A DNA stretch of 64,000 bases from Undaria pinnatifida (Eukaryota; Sar; Phaeophyceae; Laminariales; Alariaceae). Location: the NCBI GenBank assembly GCA_012845835.1, contig JABAKD010000001.1, positions 9,630,832 to 9,694,831 of the forward strand, in the 5' to 3' direction. The notes beneath the pieces were generated by a model, which saw only the letters and a program-made list of their open reading frames with translations, was not told the origin of the DNA and did not search any database. Each line of letters begins with the position of its first letter. The first letter of the stretch is position 1. A program made the translations under genes and the position numbers. Of the stretch, positions 35,901 to 44,236 are shown piece after piece.

Positions 35901-37427
35901 CGGTCCAAAATGCCTCGTTTTGTTTTGTACCAGGCCCTTTTCAATCACTCCACCTGTCTAATATTAAAACGGTAACTGTGTACTATGTGTCCTAGAAGGC
36001 GTTGTCGTGTCAAATTTCTACTATTGTTACAGCCTTGAAACCACCACCACCACCCCCCCCCCCCCCCCCCCCCGGCGCCGTTAATTTTGTTGTGTCAACT
36101 CCTGTGTAGGCGTCGCCTCTGTGCGTGGTGAAGGCGGCGAAGGGGGCGGGCGTGTCGACGGTCGCTCTGCTGGACGCTTACGAGAGCATGAACCGGAACC
36201 ATTACCCCCGGGAGGATGGTACAAGGATTAGGAGATTTGCGGTGATGGTGGAACTGCTCAAGATGGCTGGCCTCGACCACAATGTGAGAAAAAACACACA
36301 TGGTAGTGTAGAATAGTATCCGACCGAAAGACGCCTCCACAGTGGGATGCAGTACCAAAGCAGCCCACCCCCATACCCGAGGGGGGGGAAGGGAGGGGTA
36401 TGTTTGCGTGTTGTTTTATTGGTTTGGGGTGTTGGCGTAACTGCTCAAGAAGATGACCGGCCTCGACCATAACGTGAGAAAAACCTGCCGTGTTGTTGCG
36501 ACGCAAACATGCCTCCATAATCGGACATCGTAACACCTCACTACCCCCACCCCCCCCCCCCCCCTCCTCCGTAATTTCTCGTTTTTAATGGCGCTGATAC
36601 CGACAGAAAATGACACCATACCCCCCCCCCATCAGACAGCAAATTAACTCATTCGAAGGTGTCATCCGATATGCAACAAAGCACGCACACGGTGCCGAAG
36701 TCCGCCCGACAAGTGCTGCCTGGTGGTTCGTAGTAGGATGCAATTCACCGTTCAAGACTCGCCGATAATCTCACGGCACTTCGCGTTTGGTGCGCGCAAG
36801 TTTTGCCTGGTCGATGGAAACCCGCCGTGCTCCATCCCGGCCTTGTAGGCCTGCGAGGGTCGGCGGTTGTATGGCCACGGCTATGCAGCCACGGCTATGC
36901 ATCAAAATGAGTACACCCCCCCTATCCCCAATGCACTCGTTACTTATTTTTATAGGCGGGGGTGCCGACGGAAAAAAGGTGCGCCCGGAGAGGCTACAGC
37001 GGCTCGCGCGAGACACCCCTCCCCGCTCTTCGCAGTGCACTCGTTGTAAATTGGCGGAAACATCGACGGAAAACCGTTACTTTAAAAACGCCTCCATGAG
37101 GGGATACCGTAACACACCCCTGTGATGCATTTAACATTGTTAGTTCATGCGGGGATACCGGCGGTGAACAATATCGTAACCCCCCCCCCCCCCCCCCAAT
37201 ACTCGTCATTTTTTTACTAGGCTGGGGTACCGACGGAAAATGTGCGCCCGGAGAGGCTGGAGCGGCTCGCTCAAGACACGTACGCGGGCCTCGATTCAAT
37301 CCGATATTCTGTGGCCAGCGATGCCACAGAGGAAGAGATAGGCATTCGGTACACGGTGGAAGACCTGAAATTGCAGCTGGAGAGGCTGTTGCAATCTCCC
37401 CGGTTTCCTAGGCTGAAGCACCGGTAA
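16602..37427 (+). CDS. NUP155: Nucleoporin Nup155/Nup170 family, about 16 exons
   Basis: Scaffold protein of the inner ring of the nuclear pore. Proposed exons: 16602-16811, 18468-18650, 19064-19240, 20490-20873, 22188-22396, 23466-24066, 24579-25232, 25814-27707, 28203-28316, 29891-30016, 30485-30647, 32227-32392, 33159-33390, 34057-34179, 36110-36283, 37221-37427. All junctions are AG at the 3' side, with GT donors except exon 10 (GC). Phases agree throughout, apart from one extra base in exon 8, giving about 1871 residues against roughly 1390-1500 for known members. Exons 1-7 form the N-terminal beta-propeller (GILPEIDHAWMTVDNVLFLW, GRVFMAGKDGNLYELTY, NVLYTLDLAGNMDLFDLGAD, VSNAGMRFYLSC, LTSGGMQTLVKLRPVDHL). 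Exons 8-16 form the alpha-solenoid (FSIACGLPKD, HNGLQLFLARLLRPVW, GVSTVALLDAYESM). Asn, Gly, Ser and Gln-rich inserts explain the extra length. The family call is firm; the exon 10/11 border and the exon 4 extent are least certain. Confidence 0.85.
17525..18000 (+). repeat. Tandem duplication inside nucleoporin intron 1
   Basis: The segment from about 17531 (GGTGTGCCAGAGCAATATGA) recurs from about 17852 (GGTGTGCGAGAGCAACATGA). Both share GACCGCCTT, GGGAAGC, TTCACTCCAGG-type blocks and CGCCAA. The shift is about 321 bp. The rest of intron 1 is C/T-rich (18180-18440) with no gene. Confidence 0.6.
19775..20200 (+). repeat. Three tandem copies of a 120-150 bp unit in nucleoporin intron 3
   Basis: Each unit has GTGTAT(T/C)ACGCAGC, AAAGATGAGG(G/C)TCGACTC, TTGTCGAACTCGCAGCTGAC and GCACTAAAAAGGTACACGTA. 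Copies begin near 19778, 19925 and 20059. An inverted relative lies at 53590-53700. A (TA)n run sits between copies 1 and 2. Confidence 0.85.
20217..20300 (+). pseudogene. Decayed copy of nucleoporin exon 4 start
   Basis: This aligns with 20487-20570. It has GCGGCGGACGAGCTTCTTCG versus the exon's GCGACGGACAAACTTCTGCG, then GCTCAAGATC versus GCTCAAAATC. The acceptor AG is lost and a TAA interrupts the frame. Confidence 0.55.
20490..20873 (+). CDS. NUP155: Nucleoporin exon 4 (propeller)
   Basis: The exon begins after CACGCACAG and ends before GTGAGG, phase 0 on both sides. It carries GRVFMAGKDGNLYELTY and the strand pair NVLYTLDLAGNMDLFDLGAD, both hallmarks of Nup155 propellers. The stretch TVAYGFLYSVFFVGDPSG between them has no obvious counterpart and may be a lineage insert or a very short intron. 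The frame stays open for 615 bases past the donor, through a second copy of the exon end. Confidence 0.7.
21144..21274 (+). other. Second, still-open copy of the end of nucleoporin exon 4
   Basis: Residues YRNAERTLAGIVLDPQRNVR and the following NLFDLGANGNQSMQR parallel YRNAERTLVDVVVDPLRNVL and DLFDLGADGNQTTQK from 20742-20873. The copy lies exactly 402 bp downstream, in the same frame, and is followed by GTGGGG, a possible weak donor. Acceptor candidates (AAG at 21112-21114 and GAAG at 21122-21125) are poor. It could be an alternative exon or a young decaying copy. Confidence 0.6.
21375..21560 (+). repeat. Dispersed repeat C, two adjacent copies
   Basis: Blocks CCCTCGCATCC(C/T)TAC, GCCGG(A/G)ACGGA and the TTCTCACCGACC / TTTTCGCCGACC box occur at 21381-21436 and 21501-21556. 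Relatives lie at 25340-25470 (+), 36720-36870 (-) and 59590-59735 (-). Confidence 0.6.
21641..21935 (+). mobile_element. MITE family A remnant with doubled left end
   Basis: Two left ends (GTGCTACGATAGAGG at 21646 and GGTGCTACGATAC near 21698) are followed by degraded interior and a right end, TATCGTAGCATGGGTCG, near 21913-21930. The GAATGACGGGGCTCC marker is lost. Confidence 0.5.
24165..24250 (+). pseudogene. Decayed copy of nucleoporin exon 6 end
   Basis: GATGAGTTGGTTTTGATCGG and GGTTTGGTGATGAGGTCGAG copy the exon 6 end at 23990-24066, where the exon reads GATAAGTTGGTTCTGATCGG. The splice donor has changed from CAGGTACGC to CTGGTAGGG. It lies about 185 bp downstream of its source. Confidence 0.65.
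25340..25470 (+). repeat. Dispersed repeat C, intron 7 copy
   Basis: AGACCCTCGCATCCCTACTA, CGGGACGGAGCACGTCGAGT and GCTTGCACCAAGCGCGAGGC identify the family. This is the most complete plus-strand copy. The rest of intron 7 has G runs and no gene. Confidence 0.6.
25814..27707 (+). CDS. NUP155: Nucleoporin exon 8 (start of solenoid), with one frame break
   Basis: The longest exon starts FFDDFSPDQSAAMCFSIACG, the family's first solenoid helices, and includes HNGLQLFLARLLRPVW and a conserved CPTFFSPGDQRAFEGVELLR block. The frame ends in a stop at 27493, but family-like sequence resumes in the next frame (EAVQAWEEGVYQGGG, then LECYGRVLDTVVGLLTRK and CLAYDAPRLHEMLFGVLE) up to a GTGGGA donor at 27708. 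The change of frame equals one surplus base between about 27370 and 27445, where there are 9-G and 7-G runs. A miscounted homopolymer is the simplest explanation. Confidence 0.75.
27883..28126 (+). mobile_element. MITE family A, copy 3 (best preserved)
   Basis: Near-perfect terminal inverted repeats: GCGTGCTACGATAGAGGT at the left and ACCTCTATCGTAGCAC at the right. The interior has TGAATGACGGGGCTCCTTAA and CCTCAGAAAAAAAAGTGGTG. It sits in nucleoporin intron 8. Confidence 0.9.
28318..28890 (+). repeat. G/T-rich simple sequence in nucleoporin intron 9
   Basis: GGGGTGGTGG and GTTGGTGTTGG-type variants run for almost 600 bp and make artefactual Val/Gly-rich open frames. The rest of intron 9 (to 29890) has a CGG/GGC triplet run near 29160-29210 and no gene. 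Confidence 0.8.
30060..30484 (+). repeat. C-rich simple sequence plus copy of exon 11 start
   Basis: ACCCCC/AACCCC variants fill intron 10. At 30323-30355, TCACATGGTGGCCCCTGGGT and CTTGAAACCAT copy the exon 11 start (GGTGGTGGCCCCAGG...CCTGAACCAT at 30485-30514), about 157 bp upstream of it. Confidence 0.6.
31311..31571 (-). pseudogene. Possible transposase-type DNA-binding fragment in nucleoporin intron 11
   Basis: The minus strand reads RKRYHVEFKPKAIEYAQNLR near its end, after a basic, Glu/Lys-rich stretch. The pattern (basic residue, aromatic, EFK, hydrophobic-A-Ile, A) is like the first helix-turn-helix of pogo/Psq-type or other DDE transposases. It then meets a stop. No catalytic domain follows. 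The call is a guess from a short motif. Confidence 0.25.
31777..32048 (+). pseudogene. Decayed copies of the nucleoporin exon 12 start
   Basis: 31777-31905 copies 32192-32320. Both share ACTTTTGAAGC(T/C)GAGCTGGAAG, GGGCGACGTCAATCGTCGA and CCCACTCAG, but indels break the frame. A third, shorter scrap (GGAAGAGAATGCGTATCGCAG) lies at 32031-32051. The copy lies about 415 bp upstream of its source. Confidence 0.75.
32643..32712 (+). pseudogene. Decayed copy of the nucleoporin exon 12 end
   Basis: GGGAGGGGTGCTTGCG, CTGCAGTGCTGCGA, GAATGAGACC and GTGGCTCGAAAGCTCA copy 32324-32388. The donor is lost (TCAGCC replaces TCAGGTGCG). Shift is about 318 bp. Confidence 0.75.
32713..33055 (+). repeat. TGTC / TGCC / TATG microsatellite cluster
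   Basis: (TGTC)n passes into a pure (TGCC)n run (about 32871-32932) and then TATC/TATG variants. Ser/Cys/Leu-rich open frames here are artefacts. Confidence 0.9.
34415..34800 (+). pseudogene. Two decayed copies of the nucleoporin exon 14 end
   Basis: 34422-34492 (GGAGCTGCAGGCCATCGCCT...GGCGGATCGGCGAGACATG) and 34735-34797 (CGAGCTGCAGGTCTTTGCCC...GGCGGATCGATGACACATG) copy 34130-34190. The GTGAGA donor has become GCGAGA and ATGACA. Spacing is about 292 and 312 bp. Confidence 0.8.
34838..34940. mobile_element. Short palindromic MITE, copy 1
   Basis: The 25-bp arm at 34838-34862 (GGGGGACCATAGTAAATAGG inside) is the exact reverse complement of 34916-34940. Total length is 103 bp with a 53-bp AT-rich spacer. 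A diverged copy lies at 56490-56589. Confidence 0.85.
35085..35329 (+). mobile_element. MITE family B, copy 2
   Basis: The left end CTGATTCTGCGATAGCCCCC pairs with the right end GGGGGGTACCGTAGAACGAC. Interior markers ACGTCTCATGGCTGCTC and AAACCGGCGATTTCGTT are present. It sits in nucleoporin intron 14. Confidence 0.8.
35352..35530. repeat. Dispersed repeat D, copy 2
   Basis: Relative of 1075-1275: CTAGGAGGCAGATCGTGGCC at the start and GGATGCGTGGTCAATG near the end. Confidence 0.5.
35853..35910 (+). pseudogene. Decayed copy of the nucleoporin exon 15 start
   Basis: AATTCCTCCACCGTTCAGGTGTCGCCTCTA-type sequence continuing CGTGCATGGTGAAAGCGGCC copies 36096-36143. It retains an AG before GTGTCGCCT. 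It lies 243 bp upstream of the exon. Confidence 0.65.
36425..36490 (+). pseudogene. Decayed copy of the nucleoporin exon 15 end
   Basis: TAACTGCTCAAGAAGATGAC, CGGCCTCGACCATAACGTGA and GAAAAACC copy 36250-36292. The donor AACGTGAGAAAA survives, but an in-frame TAA and indel precede it. Confidence 0.7.
36587..37180 (+). pseudogene. Several decayed copies of the nucleoporin exon 16 start, plus repeat C
   Basis: The clearest copy is 36956-37012 (GGCGGGGGTGCCGACGGAAA, then GCGCCCGGAGAGGCTACAGC), matching 37217-37272. Shorter scraps with ACCGACAGAAAAT or CATCGACGGAAAACC occur near 36597 and 37058. A minus-strand copy of repeat C lies at 36720-36870. Confidence 0.7.
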
Positions 37428-38652
37428 TTATGCAGTGGTGGTCTCCCTTTAGGGCCGGTATGTGCCAGGCAACAACACCTGCATTGTATCGGACACCGGC
37501 ACTGTTGAGTATTATAGTACCGATACTGATACTAGGCACTATATTGGAAACACGCATCATTCAACCGGCACTATTGAGGGACCCCCATTGTACTCGTACC
37601 GCTATTTGAGTTTCGTGCTTTTGTATTTTTTGCTTTTTTTTTTGCTTTTTTTAACACCGGTTTTGTTTTTTTACTTTTTTTATGCTTTTGCGGTTGAGCT
37701 CGTTTATTATTATTTGGTTTGATTGCTGAGCTTGGTTTTCTTCTTTCCTTTCTTATTTTTTGCGCTCTCACGAGTTATCTTGTTTTTGCGCTCACGCTCG
37801 CGCTGTCTTTTGCTTTTGGTTGTCCTTTTTTTGTCGTTTGATGTTGGCTCGTTTTTACTCACCGGGTTGTCCCCTACTGTAGGTGGGCTGACGGATGGGT
37901 GGATGAATAGGGTGTTCGGTGGGTGGGTGGATGGGTGGGTGGGTGGGTGGGTGGGTGGGTGGGTGGGTGGGTGGGTGGGTGGGTGGGTGGGTGAGTGGAG
38001 TGTTTTCCCTTTTCTTCTATTTTTGGGTTAGGTTGTGTTCGTCTTACGAGCGGTCGGTTAAGTAAAATCGGCGTAGAAAGATCGGTTGAAACTGGTTTGG
38101 TGGGAAATATTGGTGAAACGGATTGATGGTGCATTTTGATCGTGATGCTGTTGTTGGATGATAGGTCGGTTGCTTTGCCTACTTGTGCACAGACGCCCTA
38201 TTTTGATTGGCTCACCTCCTGTTTTGCCTGTTTTTGATTGGCTCTCCTAGTGTTTTAGGAAAACGGGGTGAAAAAGCAGCAGGAAAAGGTGGTTCTAAGT
38301 TGATGCAGGCAGCTCTGCCCATGGCCCATCTCCGCCCCATTGGAACGTTACCGCACAACTAAGTTTTTTGTAAGAGAACGAGCTGCGTGAAGAACGTCAG
38401 GCAGGCTGGTCTTCGCGTCTTTTTACGATTGAGAACTTGGGAAGCGACTGTGATGCTAAGTTTTGTGTCGAAGACGCTCTGTCATCAGAACAATTCCCAG
38501 GTACCATTTATTAATACAGTCCGTGCATTCTACGACTCGTACGGGGTATACATGGATGCACATACATATAGGACAGATCTGGGATTCCCGTTCATGATCT
38601 GTCTCGCAGGGCAGATGCTTTTTTCTTTTTTGTTGCCCATCCTTAGTTTTGA
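37428..38652. other. 3' flank of the nucleoporin gene
   Basis: No gene was seen. T-rich sequence (37610-37800) may include the 3' UTR. A (GGGT)n run occupies 37912-37993. Confidence 0.5.
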
Positions 38653-38910
38653 TGCGTGCTGCGGTAGAAGTGCACCACTTTTTTTTCTGAGGTTCCCTCA
38701 ATTGGAGAGCTTAAGACCTATCTCAAAGCCTGATGTGGAGAAACGTAAAACTGCTACATACCGGATGAAAAATCCCACGGCCTGTGCTAGGTACACGGCG
38801 AGAATCACGTAAAAAGAAATGGCCCATTTTCGACGATTTTGCGTTAAGGAGCCCCGTCTTTCATAAACCATTTCAGACGAAAAGTGCTACGTTTATCGTA
38901 GCACGCGCGT
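38653..38910 (-). mobile_element. MITE family A, copy 4
   Basis: The element is in minus orientation: GCGTGCTGCGGTAGAAGTGC at the left and GTTTATCGTAGCACGCG at the right, with the reverse marker GTTAAGGAGCCCCGTC inside. Confidence 0.8.
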
Positions 38911-41131
38911 CTTTTGTTTATCTTTTGCATATCTCTTTTCTCCTTCTCCCTCCCTAGGCGTGACTCAGATCCGGGGTCACTAAGCGGGCTCTTGTCCCCC
39001 CTCCCCGCTACACGGTGCACGCCTCAGTTTTTGTCGCGAGAAAACTCCAGCAGCTATCTCTTCCCGTCGTCGACTCGCATCGGTTTTCCTGGTCTAATTA
39101 GATTATCTGCATGGCCTAGACCATGTTGAAGGGTGTGGAACCGTACGATCTGCACGGTCTAGCAAGCACCATACCAGGTATTTCCTGATCTGCACACAGA
39201 TTATCACCTGTACAACATGATGTCATGTCGTGACTCCTGTATGATGGATCTAGATGAAGTAGATCGTGAACTGACGAAGGCTACGGCGGTATCGCCTATA
39301 GAGGTATCCCATTCCTTTGCGCACGATGTTGAGCTTTTGTGCTATTTTGTTTCGGAATATGCACCACCACCAATGAGTCGTTTGTTTTTCTTATGCGGTA
39401 GCCCGGTACCTGACTTGAACTATGTTTTAAATGGCCTATCTTTGCCTGGTCGTGAAAATGGTGCATGTAACAGTACGTAGCCCTGGTCGCCTGTCCGATC
39501 AATGTGTTCACGCTTTGACGCCAATTATTCCTTTTCAGAGGGATTCGCCCGAAAAAGGGGCTCTTTCAGAGCAGCACAAAAAAATAAGTCGAGTTGATTG
39601 GTTTGTTCGTGTCACTCAATAAAGTGATGCGTACAGTATATACGTAGTACACGCACTTTCAGTTTACAGTTTACGCGAAAATCAGAGTTTGAGTGAGGCG
39701 TAGCGCTCTCAAGTTAACCCGGTCAGGGCTTCAGAGAGGGAAATAATGAAGAAATAACTCTGACCATGGCTGCAGCATCCTTCACAACCTTCACACGAAG
39801 CAACCCGGCTGCTAGATTATTATTGATAAGTGACGACGATTTTTCTGTCAACTTCGGTGAAAGTGTCTGTACAAAACACGTGCATCTAGATAGTGTGCAC
39901 TCTGCCGCGCCGTGTGCTGCATGTTCGCACCATGATGATAAGAACGCGCGTGTATTTTATTTGTTTCGTCGCTGTAGTATAATCCAAGTCCCAAAAGGGC
40001 CAAAGTGGGGGAATTTAGAATGGAAATGGCGCCCCTCTGCCATGGTAGCATGTTTCTGTCTATGGCTAGAAAAAATGGGAAACGGCGCTGTAGAATGTTG
40101 GGAAGGATGCAGCTCGATGAACAGACACATGGCCTAGAGGAGGTATAACAAAATTTCGTCCCGTGTCTGTTCTATCGGTTAACCTTTTGCAAGTGGTCAA
40201 ACGGACTAAAATACCCCACTACATGTCTAAGACGCGGGTGAGTGTAGAATAATGAAGATTTAACGCGATCATAATGGTTTTTCTTGGTTTCTTGGGTATT
40301 TTCTTTCCTTGTTTGTGCTAGATAGAAGCTACCCGCTTCACCGTGGCGTCACCGCCGTCGGGTGGGCGGGGGTGTCGTTTGTTCCCTACCATATACCCAA
40401 CCTGGTATTAATAGAGGTCAAGATTACGTTTGACACTCGACAGCAGTAGTACTATGTATGCAGCGTTATCTTATAGGGTCAAGGCGTTACAGTAAAAAGT
40501 ATTGTGAATCTTGAATAATCGAAAAAACCCAGAGCACGAATGAAAGCAAAAGAAGCGCAAAAACATGGATCCAATGGCAACTACGAATACATGTATGTGC
40601 GTCCGGAAAGTCGTCCTGATCCTACCCCTTCGAGCCAAACCTTTTTCCCTGATGATGATATCGTTGACGGCCTCTCGTCTGTGTGTGATGACTATGTTGT
40701 GGCATTCTGTTCTTCCTTTCGCCTTGCGAGAACATTCTTCTTCCTTTGGCAGGCAGGGAGTGTGCTCCACAACCTCGCATCGTCAACAACAAACGGCAGC
40801 AGCAGCGGCAGCAGTTGGCGTACTCTTCAATGTACCATGCCGTATAATGCACCCGGTACATACTATTAATGATGGGTACTACGTATTGTGCCGTGGCAGT
40901 AGCTACGTACCAAGTATCCTGTTCTCTGTATGAGTATATATTCGTGAACTACGTCAAGTTCAGAAAGTCGAACGTTGATCTGATCAGCTGAGTACAGCCT
41001 ACTACGTTCTGAAGGGACCAAGCGGACCAAGCGGACTCGAAGCGAACCAAGCGGACCAAGCGGGCGAAAGAATAACGCTCAACCAAACGCTCCTCGCTGC
41101 CAAGCGACGGACGGCCTGGCCCGATTCCACC

Positions 41132-41170
<39 letters not shown>

Positions 41171-41980
41171 GTACTATATAGTACATCAATGGGACCCAAA
41201 GGGTGCGCCAGCTAGCGTTGGGCTGCGAAAGCAACTGAGTTAAATCGACACACGACGCGTATGAAAATACGTGGAAGTGTGGTAAGCTAAAGCTTTATTC
41301 TTCCCCATCCGCCGGAGGATAAAAGAACAAAAAACAAGAAAAAAATCGGCTCAACTATCTACCAGTAGCACGATCCATCACCGCAATCACCACAAAAACA
41401 ACAAGAATAGAGCACCGGTCACGGGCGTACGGCCGACGAATTTCCCCCTCTAAAACCTAGCATTAATAATAATAGCAGTAGTTACGATATTTTCATATTT
41501 TCAAGCGTTTTCGTCACGTCGTCATATTTTTCTAAATCCCCCCCCCCGCCGTCCGCCACACCCCTGCCAAGCTGCCGTCATCACGGAGACACCCTTGGTG
41601 TCTACTACAATAGTGACAGGTCGTGGTAAAGCAGAGCGACTGTTTTCCGATGCTCGGTGTGCATTGTTGCGCGAATAGACGACTTATCTTGTCGGCTGTC
41701 GTCCGCTGCTGCTGCTGTAGTCGGCCGTACCGTAGGCTGTTCGTTTTTCACGCCCGTCAAGCAAAATGCTGCGGAATCATCGTGGCCACTGATGGGTGGG
41801 ATCACACAGTGAGTCACGTCACTACTACTGTGGACTTCTGTGGTAAGTATCTTAGAGCGACGTGAAAATAACACCCAAGTAAGTGCATGCCATCTGGGTG
41901 CTATGTTTTTACTCGTTCGCCGCTAGACCTTCGTCCCTCCCTCCCTCCCTCCCTCCCTCCCTCCCTCCCTCTCTCTCCGG
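38911..41980. other. Intergenic stretch, no supported gene
   Basis: Open frames at 39217-39480 (87 codons) and 39766-40137 (123 codons) start with ATG but show no domain, and nothing around them supports them. A TRIM LTR fragment lies at 40172-40223 (TATCGGTTAACCTTTTGCAA). A (CTA)n run lies at about 41131-41171, and a (CCCT)n run at about 41930-41971. Confidence 0.5.
40172..40223 (+). mobile_element. TRIM LTR fragment
   Basis: TATCGGTTAACCTTTTGCAA and GTGGTCAAACGGACTAAAAT match the middle of the TRIM LTRs. Both LTR tips are missing, so this is a relic of a solo LTR. Confidence 0.75.
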
Positions 41981-42230
41981 ACTAGTTCTACGATATCACC
42001 CCCCCAAAACCAGCGATTTTGTTTAACGAACGTTTCATGGCTGCTCGACACGAGGAAGAACGATATGCAAAAACCAATCTTCATATTTTTCTTTGCTTGC
42101 AAAAAGGACCATCGAACGATCACGTCATGGGGGCACGGGGCACCGTAGTTCAGGAGATACGGCCGGGAGCTGGTTTCGAAACCGGCGATTTCGTTGAAGA
42201 AATGTTGGAGGGGCTACCGTAGAACCGCTC
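41981..42230 (+). mobile_element. MITE family B, copy 3
   Basis: Left end CTAGTTCTACGATATCACCC; right end GGGGCTACCGTAGAACCGCT. AACGTTTCATGGCTGCTCGA and GAAACCGGCGATTTCGTTGA are well conserved. Confidence 0.8.
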
Positions 42231-43228
42231 CCCCCCTCCTCGCGCCCCCTAGAAAGAAAATTTTAGTGTGCCCCCGGCTCTTCAAGACGTCTGGTCATAT
42301 TTAGGTAGCTTAGTAGCTGTCCTCTTCCTACTATAGTCTAGTGTCCCAGGTTCGCTTTTTTTTAACCTGTGCATTTGTTGGTGCTGGTGTCGACAAATAC
42401 CTGCGGCGAACGCTTCAAGTGTGCGCCGCAACGGTTGACGTACCTGGGGTCGTAGCACGCCGGTCGATCCCACCGCCGGTAGCACCAGGGAGAAAATAAC
42501 GTGTTACGTTTTATGGCATGTTGAGCTCGTGCCTCCCATGTTTTCGTTTCAATCCGTAACCTGGGGGAGAGGGGTTGGGGGCGGGGCGGGGGCCGGGGTG
42601 ATGCCATGGATTGAGTGCACAGGGCATCGATGCAACCTGGTCGTACGAACGACATCGTTTTGCTAATGATAGCGCTTTTTCGCCTGATTGCTGTGACCCC
42701 CCCCCCCCCCCCCCCCTCCGCCCCTACTGAGTACACCCCCCCCCTCCGCCCCGGCCCCGTCTCTCTACTTTCTCTCTCTCTTGCTCTTTCTTCTCTTCCT
42801 CATATTTTTCTGTGTATTTCTCTTTCAATCGCCCTCTCTCTCTATCTCTCCATTTATTTTCGTGTCTTCGTACTCCCACAAAAAACCCTACCAAACGTTT
42901 CAAAAAAAAAAATACCACCAAACGACGTCAAATAACGACGCCAAAACGGAGCAGCCTGCCGGAAGAAGCACGGTGCCCATTCTTCACATCCAGCATACCT
43001 TTGCCCAATATCTCCGCTCTCATCGAGCCGGACACGCGAACTCCACCGTTCTTGTCTTCTCTATTTCTCGTCTTCTGCCTCGGGCACGTGGTCTTCTCTT
43101 TCTGTTGGACGATTCGCGGGACGTGTAAGGCATACAACAAGCCTGTCGATGGTGCGTCAATCGTGATGTCTTGCCATGTTCCTTGCTCCCGTCTGGCTTT
43201 CTGTTTTAATGTGTACTGTGTTTTACAC

Positions 43229-43271
<43 letters not shown>

Positions 43272-43511
43272 ACCGCCCCCCCTTACCCCCCCTCCCCCCC
43301 CTCCACCCCCCCCTCTTCCCCCCCGCCCACCCCTCCCCCCAGACCGCTATATCATCCCCATCAATTCTGCGTAATATTGTCCCGTCACCAAATGTATCCC
43401 CCCTCTGTCACCCGTTCCACGGCCCAACACCCACCAGAACAGACACTATCGAGTTCGACGCCAACGGCGTTCAACAAATATATGTATTCTTCCTCCTCCC
43501 CCTCCTCCTAG
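42231..43511. other. Upstream flank of the OTU pseudogene
   Basis: No supported exon was found. C/T-rich runs occur at 42695-42760 and 43270-43345, and a (TGTC)n run at about 43230-43266. Earlier OTU exons, if any, may hide here. Confidence 0.4.
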
Positions 43512-43664
43512 ATCGGAGATGGAGGCTCTTACGCAAGAGCTGCACCTCCGAGAGTACAAAATGAGGAACGTCAGGGGCGACAGGGAACTGCACCTCTTCC
43601 GGGCAGTAGCTCACCAATTCTCTCAAGCAGTAGAATTTCACCCTCAAATCCGTGAATGCGCGGT
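43512..43664 (+). pseudogene. OTU-family protease exon, 5' part, cut by an LTR element
   Basis: After the acceptor CTCCTCCTAG (ending 43511) the frame reads MEALTQELHLREYKMRNV, then RGDRELHLFRAVAHQFSQ and FHPQIRECAV. This is the N-terminal half of an OTU (ovarian tumour) Cys protease, a family that removes ubiquitin. Active members have GDGNCLFRAVA at this point. Here the DNA reads GGCGAC-A-GGGAACTGC-AC-CTCTTCCGG: a +1 and a +2 insertion flank the intact GGGAACTGC (Gly-Asn-Cys), so the Cys codon lies out of frame and His stands nearby. The exon is then interrupted at 43665 by an LTR retrotransposon; the last four bases, CGGT, are its target site. Upstream exons were not identified. Family call by motif only. 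Confidence 0.7.
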
Positions 43665-44236
43665 TGTTATAGAGTGTCAGTATAGCTGGCAATAGATTCG
43701 GTAGGATAGTCCGCAGATTCGTGGTCTATTGGCCACAAGAAGGTTCTCTTAAACGGAATATTCTGAGTGAAGCGGATAACCCGTAGAATCTAGCTAGTTT
43801 GTACCACAAGAGCGTTCTCGGAAATGGAACGCTCCTCCTCTGGACAAGATAGATAGAAGTAAGCGCGTTAAGCGCTCATGGGAACATTAGGACACCCAGG
43901 AGAACGTTCCTTGTACGTTCCATAGGAAAAGGTCCGGAACAGTGCACAGTAGCAATGCTGGGGTGAAGCGAACTCTGTGAGCTTCACCCCACCCCCGTGC
44001 TCTCACTACCTGCTCTACCAGCTCTACCTGCTATACTTGCTCTGCCCTGCACTACCGTGTGCCAAGGGCCTGTGTTGTCTGTCTTTTAGAGTCCAATGAA
44101 GAGGAAATAATGTATAAGCTTTTGAGTCTATCCAGCGAGCCATGAGGAGAGACCAAACAAGGGCACCGGAACCCATGAGGAGCACGCTTCCCAACACCGA
44201 CCAACCACGCATCCCCCACTCGGAGTACTTCCCACA
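43665..44236 (+). repeat. 5' LTR of the LARD-like element
   Basis: It has TGTTATAGAG at the start and TTCCCACA at the end, and is followed by AT and the primer-binding site. It contains a short palindrome, GGGGTGAAGC...GCTTCACCCC, near 43960-43990 that could fold in the transcript. Confidence 0.9.

Noticed and set aside
37915-37993. Telomere relic in the GGGT run
   Set aside because: The unit is GGGT, not a TTAGGG-type repeat, and it is flanked by ordinary sequence.
39766-40137. 123-codon open frame beginning MAAASFTTFTRSNPAARLLL
   Set aside because: No motif, no splice context and no repeat of the pattern elsewhere; length is compatible with chance.
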